Assembly: GCA_945862265.1 (NCBI GenBank)
Contig: CAMAXP010000017.1
Location: 1-64,000, forward strand
Source: Bordetella parapertussis
GTDB taxonomy: Bacteria; Pseudomonadota; Gammaproteobacteria; Burkholderiales; SG8-39
Direction of reading: 5' to 3'
Length of the DNA: 64,000 nt
Part shown: positions 43,733-52,388 of the stretch, in pieces
Position numbering within the stretch: the first letter of the stretch is position 1
Layout of the letters: each line of letters starts with the position of its first letter
Notes under the pieces: model-generated
The model's database searches: none
What the model was told of the DNA's origin: nothing
What the model saw: only the letters and a program-made list of their open reading frames with translations
Translations under genes and position numbers: made by a program

Positions 43733-44175
43733 TCGCCCGCACAATCCTTTATTTGGCAGCAGGTTTTTCTCTCGCAATGCCGGCATATGCGGAGGATCTT
43801 GGGCGGCTTTTCTTCACACCGGAACAGCGTGGTGCCCTGGACGCGCGCCGAAAGGCCCGTATACCCGACAAGCCGACAGCGGTTGTTGTCGAGTCTCCTG
43901 TCACAAGAATCGACGGCGTCGTTTCCCGTACGGGCGGCAAGTCGACCACCTGGGTGAATGGAGAGGCAGTCCCGGAAGGGACGCAACCGGAAGGTCTTCG
44001 ATTGAGGCCAAAGCGCAACGACAATAGCAGGATCGTCGTCAATATCGGGGAAACGGATTCCGAAGTGGACCTGAAGATCGGGCAGTCCTTTGATCGTGGC
44101 ACGGGAGAGGTACGGGACTCCCTCAATGGCGGAGACCTGCGCGTCAATCGCAGTAAGCCGGGCGGGGGGAAATAA
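43729..44175 (+). CDS. PilP/MshK-like periplasmic protein
   Basis: A 148-residue protein with a signal peptide (TILYLAAGFSLAMPAYAED) followed by LGRLFFTPEQRGALDARRKA, a segment seen in small periplasmic proteins of MSHA/type II-like loci, and a domain rich in beta-type residues (TRIDGVVSRTGGKSTTWVNG) like PilP/MshK/GspC HR domains. Its ATG overlaps the previous stop (ATGA). In related systems this protein links the alignment complex to the secretin, which is absent here. Confidence 0.7.
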   Translation: MIARTILYLAAGFSLAMPAYAEDLGRLFFTPEQRGALDARRKARIPDKPTAVVVESPVTRIDGVVSRTGGKSTTWVNGEAVPEGTQPEGLRLRPKRNDNSRIVVNIGETDSEVDLKIGQSFDRGTGEVRDSLNGGDLRVNRSKPGGGK

Positions 44176-46067
44176 TGAAGCCCATGCCGTCCGCTCGACG
44201 GCAAAGCGGCGCCGCCTTGATGATCTTTGCGCTTATTCTGGTGCTGGGCACTTCATGGATGCTTGTTTCTGCCCTCAACAACGCAAGCTCCGATCGCAAT
44301 ACGACCACCAGAACCCAGAGCGGCAGTGCCTTGAAACAAGCCAAGGAAGGACTCATTGGCTACGTAATCACCCAGGCCGCATCCTCAAGCAATGCTATCC
44401 CGGGCAAGTTTCCCTGCCCGGAAAACCCGGCGAATCCCGGAACCGCCAGTGAAGGGGTCGCAGCAACCTCCTGCACGCTGCCTGCGGTTGGCCGGCTGCC
44501 GTGGAGGACGATCGGCATAGACAAGCTAACAGACGGCAGCGGTGAGCCCTTGTGGTACGTGCTTTCGAGCGGATGGACCGGCACTGCCGGATCGATCAAG
44601 ATCAACAGTGACACGCCCGGAAACCTGACCCTGGACGGCACCGCAAACGCCGCGATTGCATTGATCATTGCACCCGGCGCCCCGATGACGCTCAGCCCGA
44701 ACGCCAATCAGATTGCAGCGGGCTGCGTGGCAAGGACGCAGGCAAGAGATGCAAAGTTCGCCTCCGGCCCGCCCGACCTGCGCGACTATCTCGAGTGTCA
44801 AAACGCGACTGCCCCGGCCGATGCAACTTTTGTATCTTCAGTCGTTGACAACGCCACCAATGCAATTTCCAACGACCAGGTGGCAGCCATCACCGTCAGC
44901 GACATCATGCCGGCCCTGGATGGCGTGATTGCGAAGCGCATCGAAACGGACATTGCGGCAGAAATAGCGTCGGAGTACGGGACGGCCGCCTGGAACGGCA
45001 GCAGCAGCGCGAAGCGCTTTCCATTTGCTGCCTCGTTCACTGACACGTCCTACACACTCAAGGGTGTAGTGGGCAACCGCGGAGGACTGCTGCCCGTCAC
45101 CTACTCCCAACAACCAGGCGGCACGACGGACTGTGTGAGCGCATCGGACTCGAGATGCGATCCAACGTTCGTCGCCTGGAACGTCAGCGGGACCCTCGCC
45201 TACACAGCCCCCCTGCCAATCACAACATCCGGAATCATCAGCACCATCAGCGTTCCGGCCTCCAGCCCGTACATAACCGCAACCATTGTTGCGAACTCCA
45301 CCGACCCTGGAGGAACTACGAGAGGAACGCTCACCAGCCTGAATTGCAGCGCAAGCACCTCAACGACGCTCCGGTGCACCGTTGGATACGGCCGCGCGTG
45401 CACCAACTACAATCCACCCGGCTCCACTTCGACGTGCGGCTCACGTACTGAAACTCCGCGCATCCGGTTGACCGCACGGGCACTCAACGTCGCTCGTGCA
45501 GTCAGGACATTTGACGTTTCAGGACTGACTGTCGCCACATTCCAAAGCCGCACGACCGCGACATCGTATGGCGCATCTCCGCTTGGCATCCTCCGCAGCG
45601 ACGGGGACGCAGACATCACTACGGAATGGGTGCTACCTAGCAAGAGTTGCACAAGCCCTCAAACACCCTCTCTCGGATGCGGCACGTCAACGGGTTACAC
45701 GATAACAATCCCCATCTCTTTGCTGGCGGATCATGCCATCATCAATACATCCTCCCCGCAAGGATGGTTTGTCGCCAACGATTGGCACAAGGTAACGTAC
45801 TTCGCTATCGGCTCCGGGTCCGCTCCAGGAGGCACTGGAACCTGCTCCGGAGCGTCCTGCCTGACTGTGACCGGCGGGAGTGCTGCGGGCGCGCTGCTGG
45901 TGTATGCAGGCAGGGACCTGCTTCTTCCGGTACCAAATCCGGCCCGCAGACCGAACTCAACGTTGAGCCACTACCTCGAGGGGGCCAATGCCGCACCGGA
46001 CGACACCTACGAAACCCGATCCGTCAGTTCGACTTTCAACGATCGGCTGGTTCGAATCTACCCGTGA
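44175..46067 (+). CDS. Large PilX/MshP-like minor prepilin-type protein
   Basis: A 630-residue protein with a prepilin-like N-terminus (RRQSGAALMIFALILVLGTS): Gly at -1 but no Glu at +5, as in PilX/GspK tip proteins. A long exported domain follows with many Thr, Ser and Cys residues. An early segment, AKEGLIGYVITQ and GKFPCPENP, parallels the PCPA region of the next gene. The start overlaps the previous stop (TAATG). A pilus-tip or adhesin role is likely from the family, but the large domain is not recognised. Confidence 0.78.
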   Translation: MKPMPSARRQSGAALMIFALILVLGTSWMLVSALNNASSDRNTTTRTQSGSALKQAKEGLIGYVITQAASSSNAIPGKFPCPENPANPGTASEGVAATSCTLPAVGRLPWRTIGIDKLTDGSGEPLWYVLSSGWTGTAGSIKINSDTPGNLTLDGTANAAIALIIAPGAPMTLSPNANQIAAGCVARTQARDAKFASGPPDLRDYLECQNATAPADATFVSSVVDNATNAISNDQVAAITVSDIMPALDGVIAKRIETDIAAEIASEYGTAAWNGSSSAKRFPFAASFTDTSYTLKGVVGNRGGLLPVTYSQQPGGTTDCVSASDSRCDPTFVAWNVSGTLAYTAPLPITTSGIISTISVPASSPYITATIVANSTDPGGTTRGTLTSLNCSASTSTTLRCTVGYGRACTNYNPPGSTSTCGSRTETPRIRLTARALNVARAVRTFDVSGLTVATFQSRTTATSYGASPLGILRSDGDADITTEWVLPSKSCTSPQTPSLGCGTSTGYTITIPISLLADHAIINTSSPQGWFVANDWHKVTYFAIGSGSAPGGTGTCSGASCLTVTGGSAAGALLVYAGRDLLLPVPNPARRPNSTLSHYLEGANAAPDDTYETRSVSSTFNDRLVRIYP

Positions 46068-46918
46068 CGACCTCTCCCACATTGCAAGCCAAATTGCCGA
46101 CCTCTGCGGCAAGAGGCTTTACGCTCGTCGAAATGGCGATTGTGCTGGCCATTGTCGGCGTACTCGTTACCAGCATGATGTTTACCTTGTCCGCCCAGAT
46201 AGAACAGCGAAGCTTCAACGACACCCAAAGCCGCCTGGAGTCCGCGCGGGACGCGATACTTGCCTACGCAATCGCAAACGGACGACTGCCGTGTCCAGCC
46301 ACCAGCGCGTCGGCCGGCGCCGAGGTTCGGCTTGGACCAGCGGGAGCCTGTGGCCCCCTCAGCCCAACCGATCCCGCTTTCGATTACTACGGTGGGGTCA
46401 GTGGAGGCGTGACTGGTGGATTGCTGCCCGCGGTTACGCTTGGATACCAGCCCATCGACTCATCCGGGTTTGCCTTGGACGGCTGGGGCAACAGGATTCG
46501 CTACGCAGTCTCAAGAGTAACCACACCGTCTTACCCGGCGAATTTTACGAACAAAGCAAACATGCAGACGAACGGACTCACCGTCCTTCCGAACGACCTG
46601 ATTGTTTGTGCATCTGCAACGGGAATCGTCCCAGGCGGCAGCCCACCAAGCTGCGGAGCGTCGGCAAGCAATTCGGTTACAAACCAGACCACGGTTGTAG
46701 CCCTCCTCTATTCCCCGGGCAAGAACGGCACAACAGCCGTTACTCTGGGCACGGACGAAGCGGCGAACGAGAACCGCTCCGGAGCCAACGATGCAGTATT
46801 CATCTATCACACCCCGGCACCGACAACGGCGGCAAACGGCGAGTTTGACGATCAGACGCTCTGGATAACGGTAGGAACCCTTTATTCAAAGCTGCTCGCA
46901 GCCGGCGTTCTTCCCTGA
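46064..46918 (+). CDS. Type IV prepilin-like (pseudopilin) protein
   Basis: A 284-residue protein with a textbook class III prepilin signal: AARGFTLVEMAIVLAIVGVL, with Gly-1, Phe+1 and Glu+5. Next come SARDAILAYAIANGRLPCPA and a globular C-terminal part. Translation starts at GTG 46064, overlapping the preceding stop (GTGA). It forms a pair with the PilX-like protein, the usual arrangement of minor pilins. The prepilin peptidase is not in the window. Confidence 0.85.
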   Translation: MTTSPTLQAKLPTSAARGFTLVEMAIVLAIVGVLVTSMMFTLSAQIEQRSFNDTQSRLESARDAILAYAIANGRLPCPATSASAGAEVRLGPAGACGPLSPTDPAFDYYGGVSGGVTGGLLPAVTLGYQPIDSSGFALDGWGNRIRYAVSRVTTPSYPANFTNKANMQTNGLTVLPNDLIVCASATGIVPGGSPPSCGASASNSVTNQTTVVALLYSPGKNGTTAVTLGTDEAANENRSGANDAVFIYHTPAPTTAANGEFDDQTLWITVGTLYSKLLAAGVLP

Positions 46919-46924
46919 GGCGAA

Positions 46925-48220
46925 ATGCCTCCTATATCTAAGCTTTACAGTCGTCTTCGGACCGCAGGAATCGAACCCGGCGACAGCGAGGAACTGCGCC
47001 TCAAAAAGACCGTCCTCATCTTTGCCTGTGGCCTGATGATCGCAGCAGCCGCAATATGGCTCGCACTCTACAAGGTGCTGGGGCTGCCAATTTCCGCTTC
47101 GTGGCCGGTAGCGTTCCAGGCCGCAACGGTGGTGATGCTCGCTTACTATACGGCAACGCTGAATTTTGAAGTCTTTCGCGCTGTCCAGCTGGGGCTGTTC
47201 CTTTTCGTCCCTTTCGTTGTTCAGTGGTCCATTGGGAATTTCGTATCGGCGAGCGGAATGGCTCTATGGGGGTTGCTCGCCCCGGTAGGCGCAGTCCTCC
47301 TGTATTCCGCACGCGAATCCATCCCGTGGATTGTTGCTTACGTTGTGCTGATGATGGCCACCGGCTATGTCGATTACGAGCTCGCCGGGATGCCGCCGCG
47401 GGCGCCCAAGGTTCCACTCTCCACAAGTGTCATATTCTTTGCGCTGAACTTCACTGCACTGTCCACTCTGGTCTACGCGCTGCTCCGGTTCGCTTTTGTA
47501 GAGCGCGAGAAATCTCGGCTCAGGCTGGAGGAAGCACATGCGCGGCTCGGTGAAGAACAGGAGAGGTCCGAGCGGCTCCTCCTGAATGTCCTCCCTGAGC
47601 CAGTGGCAGCCCGGCTGAAGCGCCTGGAATCGCCGATCGCCGACCGCTTCCCGGATGTCACGGTCATGTTTGCAGACATCGTTGATTTCACGCGCATGGC
47701 GAGCTCGCTGGAGCCTGCGCAGATTTTCCTGCTCCTGAACCGCCTCTTTTCAGAATTTGATGCAGTGGCCGAACAACTAGGCCTGGAAAAGATCAAGACG
47801 ATTGGCGACGCTTACATGGTCGCCGGAGGCCTGTTCCCTGGACCTCCGGAGCATTGCGTGGCGATGACCAAGCTGGCGCTCGCGATGCACGAAATTACGG
47901 CACGTGAATTTACATTGGCGGGACACCCCCTGCAGCTGCGAATCGGGATTGCATCGGGACCTGTCATAGCTGGCGTCGTCGGAACCAAGAAATTCATCTA
48001 CGACGTCTGGGGAGACACGGTAAATGTAGCGAGCAGAGTCACCGGGGAATGCGAGCCAGGTCGCATCCAGGTCGACGAAAGGACTCATGCTCGTCTTTCC
48101 GGCATCTATGCGTTCGAGGCGCCGCGCACCCTTAACTTGAAAGGTAAGGGGTACACAACGGTGTACCAACTTGTCCCGGCCGCGCCGCCTGCGGGACACC
48201 CGGTTGCACCAAATATCTGA
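46925..48220 (+). CDS. Membrane-bound class III adenylate cyclase
   Basis: The 431-residue protein has about six membrane helices (about 28-190), a coiled linker (EREKSRLRLEEAHARLGEEQ) and a C-terminal cyclase homology domain. Metal-binding Asp is in VMFADIVDFT; substrate residues appear in KIKTIGDAYMVAG and IYDVWGDTVNVASRV, where Lys and the Asp of YDVWG indicate ATP rather than GTP. It starts six bases after the prepilin gene and so is likely co-transcribed with it. In Pseudomonas aeruginosa cAMP and type IV pili are linked; a similar link here is an inference. Confidence 0.9.
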   Translation: MPPISKLYSRLRTAGIEPGDSEELRLKKTVLIFACGLMIAAAAIWLALYKVLGLPISASWPVAFQAATVVMLAYYTATLNFEVFRAVQLGLFLFVPFVVQWSIGNFVSASGMALWGLLAPVGAVLLYSARESIPWIVAYVVLMMATGYVDYELAGMPPRAPKVPLSTSVIFFALNFTALSTLVYALLRFAFVEREKSRLRLEEAHARLGEEQERSERLLLNVLPEPVAARLKRLESPIADRFPDVTVMFADIVDFTRMASSLEPAQIFLLLNRLFSEFDAVAEQLGLEKIKTIGDAYMVAGGLFPGPPEHCVAMTKLALAMHEITAREFTLAGHPLQLRIGIASGPVIAGVVGTKKFIYDVWGDTVNVASRVTGECEPGRIQVDERTHARLSGIYAFEAPRTLNLKGKGYTTVYQLVPAAPPAGHPVAPNI

Positions 48221-48239
48221 GAACTGGGTCAGCCCCTGC

Positions 48240-49988
48240 TTAGTGCCTGTCCTGCGTATGGACCGCCCCCGACAAGGTAAAGCTCACTTCCCCGTCGCGA
48301 TTTCTGTCGAGGGCGAGCAGAAAGCCTTTTTCCCTTGCGTGTTGGGCTGCCTGAAAAAGTCCGATCCCAAACCCAGAGTTGGAGCGTACCGGGGCGGAAA
48401 AGAGCAGTTTCTCGATCTCCGGGGTTATCGCACTTCCTGAGTCGCTGACCCTGAAAACCAGCAATTCATCGCAATCGAGGGTTACACGAATCCTTATCCC
48501 GGGCTCTGACAGCCTCTTGGTCAGCGCATTCTGAATCAGGTTGTCCGCGACATTTTCCGCAACCGACCGCGGCAGCATCACCGTTGGCGGGGGGCTGGAT
48601 GATCCAAACTCGACCCTTTCGGAGCCGTATTGCCGCGATAGTGCTGCCCACCACGCTTCCGCAGCCACGAGTTGTTCGAGCGAAGTGTGAGGCCGCTGCA
48701 GCTTCTCCAAGGTGGAGGAAAGTCTTTGCGCGATGACCGGCAGCTGCCTCGTCATAAGCGCTTGCAATTCCGGCGAGTAGTCGCGTCCAGCCTCCTGCCG
48801 AGCCATCGAAACCAGGACATTCAACGATTGCAGGAGGTTTTTGACGTCATGAGTCATGCGTGCCCCTGTCTCATGCACGGCCTGCATGTAACTTTGCTGC
48901 TGTAGCTTCTGTTCTCGCTGCTTGGCCAGGTAGAACTCCCCAAGCAACTGGCCCAACAGGTGCAGATGCCAGTGGAGGGCCGGGCTGGTCCGATGCCGCG
49001 AATAGATGGTGAGGGACAATTCGCTATTTTCGAACTCGACGCGAAATGGGGTCTTCTCCCCATGCTCCCCGTGCTCATTCCTTATGCCCCACTCTGCTCC
49101 CGCCACCCAGGGAAGCCTGGCAAGACTTGCGATGCTTTCCGCCAGAAAGCGGTCGGGCCGCGATTCGACGCTCGACAGTTCTGCAAGGAAATACAGCCAC
49201 TTTTCTACCGGCAGCCCGATTGAAAAAAGGTAGCGGGAGAAGAAAACATTCAGTCCGGCGAATCCCGTACGCGGGTTCCAGGCCAGGCCGATAATGAATA
49301 CGGTGCCAGCAATCAGGAACACCGTGTAAGTCAGCGCCTCCATGTAGTTAGTCCGACCGAGCGTCATGAAGGTAAAACTTCCGAGAATCACGACACCCAA
49401 TACCAGCATCAGGAAGATGCTGTAGAAGAAATCAATCACCTGGGGCGCCTCGGCAGGGTCTGGCTCTGCCGGAATCAAACCCATTGCAATGAAGAGGATC
49501 GGGAGTATGTATTCCGCGGCGGATCGGAGTCCCGGGGTGATTTCCCTTCGCGGCGCGATGTCAGGAAGTATTACTATCGCCAACAGGGCGAGCAGGTAGA
49601 ACAGGACGAGCAGGTAGAAGCGCCTTTGCCAGCGCGCTTGATGGAGGAACACCTTCCCTCCGACCAGCCCCGCGAGAACGCAGACCCAAAAGACCAGCAG
49701 CCAGGCGTTTAGCCATAGCATGACTGCCACTGCGCCGACCGCGATGAAGCCGAGTTGTGTCGCGGAGACCTGATGCTGGCCTCGGAGGAAGGGTTGCCAT
49801 ATCAGCAGCAGGCCGAGATGCGCCAAGAGGAGTGACCGCGCCCAGCTGTCTTCCACCCCGCGCAGCGCCGCGACATGGAGCAGCACCAGCATCGCGATGA
49901 CGACGAATCTTCCGTAGTGCTGGGAGAAGCCGAGGGCGTAGTTGGCTATCCGCGTGAATAGCGGTAGGGTTGGAGTGTCTGCTTGCAT
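48240..49988 (-). CDS. Membrane sensor histidine kinase (PrsK-like)
   Basis: The 582-residue protein has about eight N-terminal membrane segments (to about residue 240), a GAF-like stretch, and a kinase core with the phospho-acceptor His380 in MTHDVKNLLQSLNVL, N-box NLIQNALTKR, and G-boxes DSGSAI and GFGIGLFQAA. The HDxKN-type H-box resembles PrsK/related kinases, which partner PrsR-type regulators like the one at 36986. It lies opposite to the pilus operon, 19 bases from the cyclase stop. A direct pairing with that regulator is the best guess, since no other kinase is in the window. Confidence 0.9.
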   Translation of the reverse strand: MQADTPTLPLFTRIANYALGFSQHYGRFVVIAMLVLLHVAALRGVEDSWARSLLLAHLGLLLIWQPFLRGQHQVSATQLGFIAVGAVAVMLWLNAWLLVFWVCVLAGLVGGKVFLHQARWQRRFYLLVLFYLLALLAIVILPDIAPRREITPGLRSAAEYILPILFIAMGLIPAEPDPAEAPQVIDFFYSIFLMLVLGVVILGSFTFMTLGRTNYMEALTYTVFLIAGTVFIIGLAWNPRTGFAGLNVFFSRYLFSIGLPVEKWLYFLAELSSVESRPDRFLAESIASLARLPWVAGAEWGIRNEHGEHGEKTPFRVEFENSELSLTIYSRHRTSPALHWHLHLLGQLLGEFYLAKQREQKLQQQSYMQAVHETGARMTHDVKNLLQSLNVLVSMARQEAGRDYSPELQALMTRQLPVIAQRLSSTLEKLQRPHTSLEQLVAAEAWWAALSRQYGSERVEFGSSSPPPTVMLPRSVAENVADNLIQNALTKRLSEPGIRIRVTLDCDELLVFRVSDSGSAITPEIEKLLFSAPVRSNSGFGIGLFQAAQHAREKGFLLALDRNRDGEVSFTLSGAVHTQDRH

Positions 49989-50079
49989 CCTGAGTGTGCG
50001 CCGTTTAGGGTACCGGGAAACGCTGATCCAAAAGACTGAGTATTAACCCGATGTTATATGGAGTTTCCGGAGAGAGGTC

Positions 50080-50847
50080 ATGCACCCTGTATTGATTCTT
50101 GGCCGCTTCGTGATCCTTGAGGCTCGTCGCACGGGCCTGCCGACGCTGTTTGCTTGCATTGCCGTCACGGGATTCGGCTTGGCCGGCTTCCTGTCGCAAC
50201 TGGCGCTGACTGAAAGCTCAGCCCTCCAGGCAAGCGTCCTCGGTGCGTTTTTCCGGCTGAGTTCCGTTTTTCTGATCTCCGCCTTTGTGATTTCCAGCAT
50301 GGTGAGGGAATCCAATGACAAAGGCTTGGAATTGCTGCTGTCACTACCTATATCCCGCGCCCAATATTTTCTTGGAAAGCTCGCAGGATTTATCGTCTGC
50401 GGCGCAGCCATGGCAGGCGGCCTTGCGCTGCTGCTCCTCTTCTGGAGCCCGCCCTTGCCTGTTGCCGCCTGGTTCGTTTCGCTCTCGATGGAACTTGCCC
50501 TGATGGCTTCGGTCAGCCTGTTTTTCGTGCTTACACTCACACAGGTCGTACCCGCTCTCGCCGCATCGACATGCCTTTACTTCCTGGCAAGAATTGTTGC
50601 TTCAGTGCAGGCGATTTCTTCGGGACCGCTATCCGGGGAAGAATCTTTGCTTCAGAGACTTCCCGCATGGGGCATTGATGCGGTTGCCTTCCTGCTCCCG
50701 CCGCTGGAGAGGGCCACCCAGACGTCATGGCTGACCTATGGCGGACCGTCGCCGAGCGAGTTGCTCGGCGTTCTGGGGTCTCTAGCCATCTATGGCGCGC
50801 TTGTTTCAGCTGCTGGATTGTTTGACCTTTACAGACGAAATCTCTGA
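50080..50847 (+). CDS. ABC-2 type permease (pilus-cluster associated)
   Basis: A 255-residue protein with about six membrane helices and the motif ESNDKGLELLLSLPISRAQY, which is typical of ABC-2/NosY-like permeases (the cytoplasmic elbow near the ATPase). A strong ribosome site (GGAGAGAGG) precedes the ATG. No ATPase is adjacent; the best candidate partner is the product of 36250. It overlaps the next gene by one base (TGATG), which suggests a joint complex. Substrate unknown. Confidence 0.85.
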   Translation: MHPVLILGRFVILEARRTGLPTLFACIAVTGFGLAGFLSQLALTESSALQASVLGAFFRLSSVFLISAFVISSMVRESNDKGLELLLSLPISRAQYFLGKLAGFIVCGAAMAGGLALLLLFWSPPLPVAAWFVSLSMELALMASVSLFFVLTLTQVVPALAASTCLYFLARIVASVQAISSGPLSGEESLLQRLPAWGIDAVAFLLPPLERATQTSWLTYGGPSPSELLGVLGSLAIYGALVSAAGLFDLYRRNL

Positions 50848-51569
50848 TGCGTTCCGAGCGCCCGGTGGCTCAGGTCCCGATATGGGTGGTAGCTCTGCTC
50901 GCAGGCAGCCTCGCGATGCAGGTGCTCCTCAGAGTGGAGTCGCGCCCTGCCGCCCCTTCGGCGGAAGACCTCCCAGCCGCTCCGCGGCCCGCATTACTCC
51001 GTATTGCTGCCCTCGGCGAACCAGCCGCGCTTGCCCGACTTGGGATGCTGTACCTGCAAGCTTTTGATTACCATGGCGGCAATTCCCTGCCTTATTCGAA
51101 GCTGGACTATGTCAGGCTCGTTGATTGGCTGAGCGCGCTTCAAGGACTAGACGAGAAAAGTGAGTATCCACTCTTTATAGCTAGCAGGGTGTACGCAGAG
51201 GTCCCTGATTCCGTACGCCAACGCCAAATGCTTGAGTTCATATACGCGTCGTTTCTCGTGGATCCCAGCCGAAGATGGAAATGGGCTGCACATGCCGCCC
51301 TACTGGCTAAGCATCGGCTGAAAGACCTGCCCTTGGCACTCAAGTATGCAAGGGCCATAGACCGCTTCGCGGGCTCAGCGCCCAATGTCCCGATGTGGGC
51401 CCGTCAGATGGAGATATTCATCCTCGAGGACATGAACGAACTCGATGCAGCCCGAATACTGCTGGGGGGATTGCTGGAGAGTGGCCAAATCGATGATCCT
51501 GGTGAGCGCCTTTTCTTGCAGAACCGGCTGAAGGAAATGGAAAGTCGGGTGAAAAAGTCAGCCCGCTGA
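50847..51569 (+). CDS. Membrane-anchored helical-repeat protein of unknown function
   Basis: The 240-residue protein has one N-terminal membrane helix (VPIWVVALLAGSLAMQVLL) and a long, mostly alpha-helical domain with TPR/Sel1-like pattern (AALLAKHRLKDLPLALKYAR, MNELDAARILLGGLLESGQ). I do not recognise a named family. It is translationally coupled to the ABC-2 permease, as the third member (PilG) is in the Myxococcus PilGHI transporter; that equivalence is an inference. A hairpin without a U-tract (51559-51581) overlaps its stop codon. Confidence 0.75.
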   Translation: MRSERPVAQVPIWVVALLAGSLAMQVLLRVESRPAAPSAEDLPAAPRPALLRIAALGEPAALARLGMLYLQAFDYHGGNSLPYSKLDYVRLVDWLSALQGLDEKSEYPLFIASRVYAEVPDSVRQRQMLEFIYASFLVDPSRRWKWAAHAALLAKHRLKDLPLALKYARAIDRFAGSAPNVPMWARQMEIFILEDMNELDAARILLGGLLESGQIDDPGERLFLQNRLKEMESRVKKSAR

Positions 51570-51665
51570 CAGCGCGGGCTGCCGAAAAATCGACAGTCAT
51601 GACGAATTTCGGTCACTTTTTTAACATTATCTGACTATCCTGCCACGCTTTTGGCGTTCCACGGC

Positions 51666-51681
51666 GGGCACAAAACTTGCT
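51666..51681 (+). promoter_or_regulatory. Sigma-54 (-24/-12) promoter of the pilin genes
   Basis: The sequence GGGCACAAAACTTGCT matches the RpoN consensus TGGCACG-N4-TTGCA with the required GG-N10-GC spacing (GG at 51667-51668, GC at 51679-51680). It lies 38 bases upstream of the first pilin ATG. RpoN (60427) and a sigma-54 activator (36986) are in the same window. A binding site for the activator further upstream was not identified. Confidence 0.85.
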
Positions 51682-51718
51682 TATTCAGAGCATAATCCAA
51701 TGAGAGACCACTAAGCCC

Positions 51719-52366
51719 ATGAAAAACCATCAAAAAGGCTTCACCTTGGTTGAGATCGCGATAGTTCTCGTGATCATCGGCCTACTTCTTGGCGGCATCC
51801 TTAAGGGTCAGGAAATGATCGTCCAGGCCAAGATCAAGAACGCCATGGCAGATTTCTCCGGAATCTCAGCGGCCTACCATGGCTACCAAGATCGCTACCG
51901 CAAGATCCCGGGCGACGACGATGGTGCCGCAGGAAGGTGGACAACGCCTACAGTTGCGACGAGTGGCGATGGCGGCGGGGTAGTGGCAGGCCTTTATAAC
52001 GCCACCTGTACAGGTGCGGGGGTCGCGGAGTCGTGCAACTGGTGGGATCACCTTCGCCGTGCTGGCTTCGTAGCCGGCAACGGGGCCTCGCAACCGACAA
52101 ACGCGTTTGCTGGTCAGATTGGCGTTCAAACCGGCAACAATGCCAGCGGCACCGTCATGAACGGGTTTTCCTCGCTGATCGTCTGTTCGGCCAATATTCC
52201 AGACAAGGTTGCTATTGCAATTGACACCTCTATGGACGATGGGGTGAGTGCGACGGGCGGCGTACGGGCTGAACTCCAGTCTGCCCCGAACCCGACAATC
52301 ACAAACACGAGCGCAGCCTACGCGGAAACGGGCACCAATATTTACGTCATTTGTCGCCAGATCTGA
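51719..52366 (+). CDS. Type IV pilin, copy 1
   Basis: A 215-residue prepilin with a six-residue leader (MKNHQKG), then FTLVEIAIVLVIIGLLLGG: Gly-1, Phe+1 and Glu+5 are all present for PilD processing. The N-terminal helix continues to about residue 55. The C-terminus has a pilin-type disulfide pair (SLIVCSANIP and YVICRQI). The variable middle contains two extra cysteines (ATCTGAGVAESC) that copy 2 lacks. The gene sits behind a sigma-54 promoter and is 22 bases upstream of its near-twin. It looks intact. Confidence 0.92.
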   Translation: MKNHQKGFTLVEIAIVLVIIGLLLGGILKGQEMIVQAKIKNAMADFSGISAAYHGYQDRYRKIPGDDDGAAGRWTTPTVATSGDGGGVVAGLYNATCTGAGVAESCNWWDHLRRAGFVAGNGASQPTNAFAGQIGVQTGNNASGTVMNGFSSLIVCSANIPDKVAIAIDTSMDDGVSATGGVRAELQSAPNPTITNTSAAYAETGTNIYVICRQI

Positions 52367-52388
52367 TCGGCCCCAAAAGGAACATCCA

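Noticed and set aside
51559..51581. Hairpin CAGCCCGC/GCGGGCTG at the end of the 50847 gene as a terminator
   Set aside because: No U-tract follows in either direction, so I do not call it an intrinsic terminator.
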